In this document: positions 41,823-45,845 of the stretch, one piece after another
Layout of the letters: each line of letters starts with the position of its first letter
How positions within the stretch are numbered: position 1 is the stretch's first letter
From: Algivirga pacifica
Lineage (GTDB): Bacteria; Bacteroidota; Bacteroidia; Cytophagales; Flammeovirgaceae
NCBI RefSeq assembly: GCF_039543525.1
Contig: NZ_BAABJX010000003.1
Coordinates: 1-45,845 of the forward strand
Length of the DNA stretch: 45,845 bases
Direction: 5' to 3'
The notes under the pieces: generated by a model
Databases searched by the model: none
What the model was told of the DNA's origin: nothing
What the model saw: the letters and a program-made list of their open reading frames with translations, nothing else
Made by a program: the position numbers and the translations under genes

Positions 41823-41946
41823 ACCTTGAAGAATTGCCGTTAAGATTTTTAATCGTCAAAGCGTTAAGAAAATTCCATTGTTTGAGCGTAGCGAGTTTGG
41901 AATTTTTAGCTTTTACGATTGAAAATTAGGCGAATTCTTCAAAGTC
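41823..41946. repeat. 124-bp imperfect palindrome (MITE-like or repeat hairpin)
   Basis: GACCTTGAAGAATT at the left end mirrors AATTCTTCAAAGTC at the right. Pairing continues through TTTTAATCGTCAAAGC / GCTTTTACGATTGAAA and ATTCCATTGTTTGAGC / GAGTTTGGAATTTT to the tip GAGCGTAGCGAG. The arms match at roughly three-quarters of positions. No target duplication is evident. The hairpin tip resembles the GAGCTTCGCTC module. Confidence 0.75.
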
Positions 41947-42321
41947 TTGATTTTTTTGCTTCGTTTTTTCATCAAGGAAAAAATGAAGAAGCTTATAAAA
42001 AGCTTGTGAGGTAGCTGTAAAGTGATGAATTCTCAAAAAAATAAGTCATTTGTTAATATGGGATGATTCATGTTTTTTCTTTAAATAGTATTTATCAGGT
42101 ATTGGAGGTAGAAACAGGTGAATTATTATAGTTTTTCAGATAATAATTCTCTAAAGAAAGAGTTTAATACATAGGTTCAATACCCGTTGGAGGTACCCGA
42201 GAGGCTACTATAGACAAGCTTAATTCCAAAGTGAATATTTTTTGAGCGTATTGGGCTGTATTGTAAATGCACTGTGTTTCAACTTAGAAAAGTTGATCTC
42301 GGAATAAATCTACTGCTTTCA

Positions 42322-43026
42322 ATGAAAAACCTTTTGATTATATGGTTGCTTTCGGGGTTTGGTCTTTACCCTGTTGAAGAGCCTACTTCTGGCTTGAAAA
42401 AGGATGTGGTGCAAATGGGAATTTTGGTCGAAAAGCAATTTTTTAACAAACATAATTCCATGATGAATTACCAGATGGATGTGAGTTATCCTTTGGTAAA
42501 GTATCCTCTTACAGAAGTAGAACATCAGGTGAACTTGGGGTTGCAGAATATTATGGCTTTGGCAATCAGTGATTTCCGTTCAACCATGAAAGTATTGGGA
42601 GAACATAAAGGGTTAAGTTCTTTGACATTGGATTACAAAGTCAATTATCAGCAACACAATATACTTAGCATCCGGTTTGAAAAGAATACTTTTTATAATG
42701 GAAGCCGCAATCAAAGAAAACTAGTATTTACTTATAACTATGATTTGTCTACTCGAAAGAGAGTTACTTTTGGAGACCTTTTTCAAGATGAGTGGATAGC
42801 CCGCAAACGTGTACTTCAATTTTTAGAGCGAAATTATCAAGGGTTATCTTTTAGAGATGAACAGCTTTTTACCTCTTTTGGACTGAATGAACAAGGGGTT
42901 ATTTTTATTGTAGATCAGAAGAAACGCAAGCAGGATACACCGGGTATGGTAGAGGTATTAATCCCATGGGAAGAGATAGGGGTTGATACAACCTTGGCCA
43001 GAGCTATTGATGGAAGACATCAATAG
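42322..43026 (+). CDS. RsiV-like secreted protein (DUF3298 family)
   Basis: I place the start at 42322 (MKNLLIIWLLSGFGLYPVEE), because it directly begins a signal peptide; the open frame extends 16 codons upstream without one. The 234-residue product has VDQVSYPLVKYPLTEVEHQVN-like and YQQHNILSIRFEKNTFYNGSR-type beta strands, then the DUF3298 core (VFTYNYDLSTRKRVTFGDLFQ, ending VEVLIPWEEIG). Extracellular parts of RsiV-type anti-sigma factors share this domain, but no sigma factor or membrane anchor is here, so regulation is not implied. A role in binding a cell-wall or surface ligand is possible. Confidence 0.82.
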   Translation: MKNLLIIWLLSGFGLYPVEEPTSGLKKDVVQMGILVEKQFFNKHNSMMNYQMDVSYPLVKYPLTEVEHQVNLGLQNIMALAISDFRSTMKVLGEHKGLSSLTLDYKVNYQQHNILSIRFEKNTFYNGSRNQRKLVFTYNYDLSTRKRVTFGDLFQDEWIARKRVLQFLERNYQGLSFRDEQLFTSFGLNEQGVIFIVDQKKRKQDTPGMVEVLIPWEEIGVDTTLARAIDGRHQ

Positions 43027-43294
43027 CGTCTTTTTTTTGTATTCTTACTATTTTTTTATTGCATTATTTTGTTAAACAACAGGGTTGTTGTTTTTTTGTG
43101 TGTTGTCGCCACGACAAACACGCTTTACTCAAGAAAGGTATATTCAGGCGATTAGCTTTTTGTCGTAAAGGAAAAAGGAGGGGAGAGCGAACGTGTATGG
43201 AGTTATATCAAGCCTCTAGAAGGAGATATTGTTCTGTATATGTTAAGAGGAAATACCTTAAACCACTTTCAAAATTACTATAAATACTAGAATT

Positions 43295-44725
43295 GTGAGC
43301 AGAATCAAGATTAAAGACATTTTGTCCTCAGGAGAGGTTGGACAAAAGGTGTTGGTGAAAGGATGGGTTAGAACATTCAGAAGTAATCGTTTCATCGCTA
43401 TAAATGATGGGTCTACCATCAACAATCTTCAAGCAGTTGTTAACTTTGAGAATGAATCAGAGGACACCCTGAGAAGAATTACGACAAGTGCTGCTCTTGC
43501 GATTGAAGGAGAGCTGGTAGCTTCTATGGGTAAAGGTCAGAATATTGAGTTGCATGCAGAGAAGATTACTATTTTGGGTGATGCCAACCCAGAGGAGTAC
43601 CCATTGCAGCCAAAGAAACACTCTATGGAGTTCTTAAGAGAGAAAGCACACTTGAGAATGAGAACTAGCACGATGAGTGCCGTATTTAGAGTAAGACATG
43701 CCTTGGCTTTTGCAGTGAATAAGTTCTTTAATGATAAAGGGTTTAAGTATTTGCATACACCAATTATCACAGGTTCTGATGCAGAAGGAGCTGGAGAGAT
43801 GTTCCGTGTAAGTACCTTGCCATTGGGGAATCCTCCAATGACAGAGGAGGGGCAAATTAACTTCGAGGAAGATTTCTTCGGAAAAGAAACTAACCTGACA
43901 GTTTCTGGACAGCTAGAAGCTGAGGCTGGAGCAATGTCTTTGGGTGAAGTATATACATTCGGTCCTACCTTCCGTGCTGAGAACTCCAATACTTCTCGTC
44001 ACCTGGCTGAGTTCTGGATGATTGAGCCGGAGATGGCATTCTATGAGTTGGAAGAGGATATGGACCTGGCAGAGGAAATGGTGAAATATTTGATTTCCCA
44101 TGCCATGGAGCACTGTGCCGATGATATGGAGTTCCTGAACAAGAGAGCTGCGGATGAAGATAAGACTAAGCCTGCCAACGAGCGTTGGGACTTAGGATTG
44201 TTGGAGCGTCTGAACTTTGTGGTAGACAATAGCTTTGAGCGTATTACATATACAGAAGCAATTGATATCTTACTACAGTCTAAGCCTCATAAGAAAAAGA
44301 AATTCAAGTATCCAGTAGAGTGGGGAATCGACTTGGCTGCAGAGCATGAACGTTTCTTGGTTGAGAAGCACTTCAAGAAGCCTGTGATCATTACAGACTA
44401 CCCTAAGGATATCAAAGCCTTCTACATGAAGCAAAATGATGATGGAAAGACCGTAAGAGCGATGGATGTATTGTTCCCGGGTATTGGAGAAATCATCGGA
44501 GGGTCTCAAAGAGAGGAGAGTCTGGAGAAACTGAAAACAAGAATGGCTGAGATGGATATCCCAGAGTCTGAACTATGGTGGTACCTAGATCTTCGTAAGT
44601 TTGGTACAGCGCCACACAGTGGCTTTGGATTGGGCTTTGAGCGTATCGTACAGTTTGTGACCGGTATGGGTAACATTCGTGACGTAATCATGTTCCCAAG
44701 AACACCAAAGAGTGCCGAGTTCTAG
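43295..44725 (+). CDS. asnS: Asparaginyl-tRNA synthetase
   Basis: The gene uses a GTG start (43295) followed by SRIKIKDILSSGEVGQKVLVKGWVRT, the anticodon-binding OB-fold. The class II core shows motif 2 FGPTFRAENSNTSRHLAEFWMIEPEMAF, then FKKPVIITDYPKDIKAFYM and motif 3 GFGLGFERIVQFVTGMGNIRDVIMFPR. The 476-residue length is normal for bacterial AsnRS. The SRHL and KDIKAFYM residues favour Asn over Asp specificity. It charges tRNA-Asn. The upstream 268 bp hold no gene that I can support. Confidence 0.96.
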   Translation: MSRIKIKDILSSGEVGQKVLVKGWVRTFRSNRFIAINDGSTINNLQAVVNFENESEDTLRRITTSAALAIEGELVASMGKGQNIELHAEKITILGDANPEEYPLQPKKHSMEFLREKAHLRMRTSTMSAVFRVRHALAFAVNKFFNDKGFKYLHTPIITGSDAEGAGEMFRVSTLPLGNPPMTEEGQINFEEDFFGKETNLTVSGQLEAEAGAMSLGEVYTFGPTFRAENSNTSRHLAEFWMIEPEMAFYELEEDMDLAEEMVKYLISHAMEHCADDMEFLNKRAADEDKTKPANERWDLGLLERLNFVVDNSFERITYTEAIDILLQSKPHKKKKFKYPVEWGIDLAAEHERFLVEKHFKKPVIITDYPKDIKAFYMKQNDDGKTVRAMDVLFPGIGEIIGGSQREESLEKLKTRMAEMDIPESELWWYLDLRKFGTAPHSGFGLGFERIVQFVTGMGNIRDVIMFPRTPKSAEF

Positions 44726-44749
44726 GAGTCAGTTGAGCAATCATATAGA

Positions 44750-44795
44750 AAGAGGTAATCTCACGCTATACCAAGTGAGGTTACCTCTTTTTTTG
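44750..44795 (+). terminator. Terminator after asnS
   Basis: AGAGGTAATCTCAC pairs with GTGAGGTTACCTCT (one bulge), followed by a seven-T run. It ends the asnS message and is directly followed by the repeat family at 44795. Confidence 0.85.
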
Positions 44796-44933
44796 TTCAT
44801 AATGTTTAGATTGAGCTTCGCTCGTTCATAATGTTTAGTTGAATGTTTAATTCATTTTTCATACTTAATAAAAAAACAACTAAACATTATGAACGCAATT
44901 GCGAAGCAACTGCAATTAAACACCATGAACAAC
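44795..44933. repeat. Inverted repeat with exchanged hairpin modules
   Basis: Left arm 44795-44840 and right arm 44878-44933 share GTTCATAATGTTTAG-type words as reverse complements. Between these words the left arm has GAGCTTCGCTC, whereas the right arm has a different hairpin, GCAATTGCGAAGCAACTGC. The conserved frame with a swapped hairpin is the same pattern as in the CTCAAC arrays. Confidence 0.85.
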
Positions 44934-44943
44934 TAGACGTAGC

Positions 44944-45678
44944 TTATTCTCCATTAACAATTAATAAGTTATTTTTTCTCACATAGAAAAATTGCTCATC
45001 CACTTCTGCCTTGTACCAGATGTCCTTAGTGTTACCCAATAAGATACGATCTCCTTCTTGAAGTTTTTGTATTCTTTTTCCTCCAGCAGAGGGGGAGTCA
45101 GTGCCGTAAAGGTTAACGGTTTGTACAATACCATAAGTTCTTTGGAACCCTAGATTGAATAGCCATAAGTTTCCTATGGAAAACAATATCAGGAAGATAA
45201 AAGGAATTAAAGCATTCTCTTTTCTTTGCTTCTTATAGATGCTTAGCCCCAGTGTTACAAGGATTAATAATGCGCCAATGGAGAAGAATACTAGTTTATA
45301 TTTATGAAAAACATTACTGAAGTATTCATAATCCGTAAAGGTATACCCACTCAAATTATTATCTTGTGCGAGGGTTTCCATTTTCTCCAATACACTTCTG
45401 TCAGAAGTGTGTTTGTAATACAAGTTGAGGTAATAAAGCGCCTCTGCATATGCTCCTTCAGCTTGTGTGATGAAGGCCATATTTAATAGCATTTTTGGTG
45501 TGTAAGCACCTTCTTGTTTGATGAGGCGTTTGTATAAATTAAGTGACTTGGTATAGGAGCCACTTTCAAATAGACTGTCTGCTTCTGATAATAATTGTAC
45601 TTTTTCTTGAGAGAAAGAAGTGTTGATTATCAGTGAGTAAGTGATAAGTAAGACGAAAAACTTTAATTTTTTTTGCAT
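44944..45678 (-). CDS. BatE-like TPR/SH3 membrane protein
   Basis: A signal peptide (ending NTSFSQ) is followed by TPR helices (about 30-115: ADSLFESGSYTKSLNLYKRLI, MLLNMAFITQAEGAYAEALYYLNLYY). Two transmembrane helices (about 130-150 and 160-178) follow, and then a C-terminal SH3-like domain (about 185-244: GIVQTVNLYGTDSPSAGGKRIQKLQEGDRILL, DEQFFYVRKNNLLIVNGE). This is the BatE-type layout of Bacteroidota aerotolerance operons, but the BatA-D partners are not beside it here. The SH3-like domain faces the periplasm in the usual model. Confidence 0.8.
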   Translation of the reverse strand: MQKKLKFFVLLITYSLIINTSFSQEKVQLLSEADSLFESGSYTKSLNLYKRLIKQEGAYTPKMLLNMAFITQAEGAYAEALYYLNLYYKHTSDRSVLEKMETLAQDNNLSGYTFTDYEYFSNVFHKYKLVFFSIGALLILVTLGLSIYKKQRKENALIPFIFLILFSIGNLWLFNLGFQRTYGIVQTVNLYGTDSPSAGGKRIQKLQEGDRILLGNTKDIWYKAEVDEQFFYVRKNNLLIVNGE

Positions 45679-45703
45679 AGAGTATTACTTTCTGTTAGTT
45701 TTG
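45672..45703 (+). promoter_or_regulatory. Exact Bacteroidetes promoter for tRNA-Lys
   Basis: TTTG at 45672-45675 and TAGTTTTG at 45696-45703 are separated by exactly 20 bp, matching the Bacteroides consensus with no mismatch. It points toward the tRNA-Lys gene about 80 bp downstream. The -33 box overlaps the start of the minus-strand BatE-like gene. Confidence 0.72.
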
Positions 45704-45784
45704 CACTCGCAAATGACGAAAGCCCCACAGGTTTTCAAAAATAAAGAGAATTTTAGAATGATTCTCTTATTTAAAAAAATTTAA

Positions 45785-45845
45785 GATTCCGTAGCTCAGC
45801 TGGTAGAGCATCTCCCTTTTAAGGAGAGGGTCCTGGGTTCGAACC
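45785..45845 (+). tRNA. tRNA-Lys(TTT), 3' end outside the window
   Basis: The acceptor 5' strand GATTCCG is followed by TA, the D-arm GCTCAGCTGGTAGAGC, the anticodon arm TCTCC-CTTTTAA-GGAGA with anticodon TTT at 45818-45820, GGGTC and CTGGGTTCGAACC of the T-arm. The acceptor 3' strand lies beyond the last base. It reads AAA and AAG codons. Confidence 0.93.

Larger units (their letters stand above)
41753..42321. other. 569-bp interval: terminator, long palindrome, then nothing clear
   Basis: The interval contains a terminator (41768-41811), an imperfect palindrome (41823-41946) and a T-rich tail with GCTTCG and TTTTTTCATCAAGG words (41950-41990). The remaining 330 bp show no ORF or motif that I recognise. 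Confidence 0.6.

Noticed and set aside
42274..42321. 16-codon N-terminal extension of the RsiV-like protein
   Set aside because: The downstream Met begins a signal peptide, which the longer form would bury.
43059..43283. 74-codon open frame before asnS
   Set aside because: It is Cys- and Arg-rich with no family resemblance, and the spacing suits the asnS leader.

Overview
The window looks like a chromosomal segment of a Bacteroidota member, most likely of the Cytophagales/Flammeovirga-like type. The evidence is a TonB-dependent receptor with a carboxypeptidase-regulatory-like N-terminus, a type IX secretion sorting domain, the uppS-bamA-ompH(Skp) cluster, DUF4293, promoters of the Bacteroidetes form TTTG-N20-TAnnTTTG, and few Shine-Dalgarno sites. 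This assignment is an inference from gene content. No 16S gene is present. The sequence ends inside a tRNA-Lys(TTT) gene.

Layout. 1-4.6 kb: an LD-carboxypeptidase on the minus strand, a secreted T9SS-tagged endonuclease/exonuclease/phosphatase protein and an unrecognised helical-repeat protein. 4.6-10.7 kb: a 183-bp MITE-like element, then a likely operon of TonB receptor, repeat-bearing lipoprotein, and a 5'-nucleotidase split into two genes (binding-domain lipoprotein first, Tat-exported catalytic domain second). 10.7-16.1 kb, minus strand: three OmpH/Skp chaperones, bamA and uppS. 16.5-20 kb: a TRAP transporter QM pair followed by a second split-nucleotidase pair in which essentially all metal-binding residues are replaced. 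20.1-24.5 kb: a 1445-residue nuclease-helicase-methyltransferase fusion. 24.6-28.9 kb: a small lipoprotein, a dipeptide epimerase-like enzyme, a RecE-like nuclease next to a long inverted repeat, and a membrane protein with a voltage-sensor-like domain but no pore. 29-34 kb: a beta-barrel protein, a TPR-SpoIIE phosphatase and a secreted Ig-like repeat protein. 34-45.8 kb: mostly housekeeping genes (folB, DUF4293, a PLP decarboxylase, two SlyD-like FKBPs, acyl-CoA carboxylase beta subunit, Xaa-Pro aminopeptidase, an RsiV-like lipoprotein or secreted protein, asnS, a BatE-like protein, tRNA-Lys).

The most unusual things are: (1) the dead copy of the split 5'-nucleotidase, in an apparent operon with a TRAP transporter that has no binding protein beside it; (2) the nuclease-helicase-methyltransferase fusion; (3) the pore-less voltage-sensor-like protein; (4) two families of intergenic repeats in which a conserved linker word (CTCAAC, or an arm such as AAACATCATGAAC) is kept while the short hairpin between linkers changes from copy to copy. 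The repeats sit directly against several start codons (folB, the RecE-like gene) and between the two SlyD-like genes.
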